From Beroe ovata (Eukaryota; Ctenophora; Nuda; Beroida; Beroidae), in assembly GCA_946803715.1 (NCBI GenBank), contig CAMPET010000284.1, forward strand, positions 44,348 through 76,797: DNA of 32,450 nt. Reading direction: 5' to 3'. The notes under the pieces are model-generated. The model was given only the letters and a program-made list of their open reading frames with translations, was not told the DNA's origin and did not search any database. The position numbers and the translations under genes are program-made. This document shows positions 32,191 through 32,450 of this stretch, piece by piece. Position 1 is the first letter of the stretch. Each line of letters begins with the position of its first letter.

Positions 32191-32346
32191 TCAGCAATAG
32201 TTTATCTCATCCTCTGACTCCTGATCTGGCAGAGGGGGAGGCGAGGTTATACCATCCACTCCCGTCCTTCCCTCGTCGGTGGGCTTAGTCTGTGGCGAGG
32301 GGATCTTGCTGTGGCGCCGGTTTGTATGCGCCGCTTTCCTCGCCGC
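32191..32346 (-). CDS. Last coding exon of an unrecognised gene (partial)
   Basis: On the minus strand, AATTATTCCAG forms an acceptor ending at 32347. The exon is open for 51 codons to TGA at 32191-32193. The product begins AARKAAHTNRRHSKIPSPQ, continues with a Pro-rich TSPPPLP segment and ends DQESEDEINYC. It is much more GC-rich than its surroundings, which supports coding. The composition (basic, then proline-rich, then acidic) suggests a disordered cytoplasmic C-terminal tail. I do not recognise the family. The entry phase is assumed to be 0. Confidence 0.55.
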   Translation of the reverse strand, partial: AARKAAHTNRRHSKIPSPQTKPTDEGRTGVDGITSPPPLPDQESEDEINYC

Positions 32347-32429
32347 CTGGAATAATTTGATTGTGTCAAAGAGAGCAGCTGCAAGTTAGACACTGTTTAG
32401 TAGTCTAGCCTTACATGGTATTTTCACAG

Positions 32430-32450
32430 TTGTGTGTGTGTGTGTGTGTG
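32430..32450. repeat. (GT)n microsatellite at window end
   Basis: GT run continuing past the window. Confidence 0.97.

Overview
This is a piece of animal nuclear genome. The genes are split by short GT-AG introns, the background is AT-rich, (GT)n/(CA)n microsatellites are abundant, and every recognisable product is a conserved metazoan or eukaryotic protein. An ATRX orthologue carrying an ADD domain, together with short introns and moderate gene density, fits a non-vertebrate animal, possibly a sponge or another early-branching lineage. I cannot fix the species. Six isolated N characters sit in or beside repeats and look like closed assembly gaps.

Layout. 1-8171 has no gene I can support. 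It holds microsatellites, a perfect 14-bp hairpin and a 1.25-kb tandem duplication (5279-6516 and 6554-7807). DRG2 is an intronless gene on the minus strand (8172-9266). 9267-12976 is intergenic, with a short tandem array, a CpG-rich repeat element and a hammerhead-like hairpin. ATRX (12977-18390, +, six coding exons, 1520 aa) is followed 673 bases later by RBM39 (19064-23990, +, eight coding exons, 505 aa). Two RBM39 introns are filled with tandem repeats whose units resemble 5' splice sites. On the minus strand, a nine-exon DOMON/cytochrome b561 gene (29247 down to 25243, 468 aa) converges on RBM39, and the intronless gene BLOC1S1 (29616-30011) lies 368 bases upstream of it. 30012-32190 is intergenic, with a second, inverted copy of the CpG-rich element and a promoter-like motif cluster. 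At the right edge is the last coding exon of an unrecognised minus-strand gene (32191-32346).

The genes do not form a pathway. ATRX (heterochromatin remodelling), RBM39 (splicing and transcription coactivation), DRG2 (translation-associated GTPase), BLOC1S1 (lysosome and endosome positioning, BLOC-1/BORC) and the b561 protein (transmembrane ascorbate/ferric electron transfer) are unrelated housekeeping genes. I joined exons by hand; reading phase is consistent at every junction of the three spliced genes.
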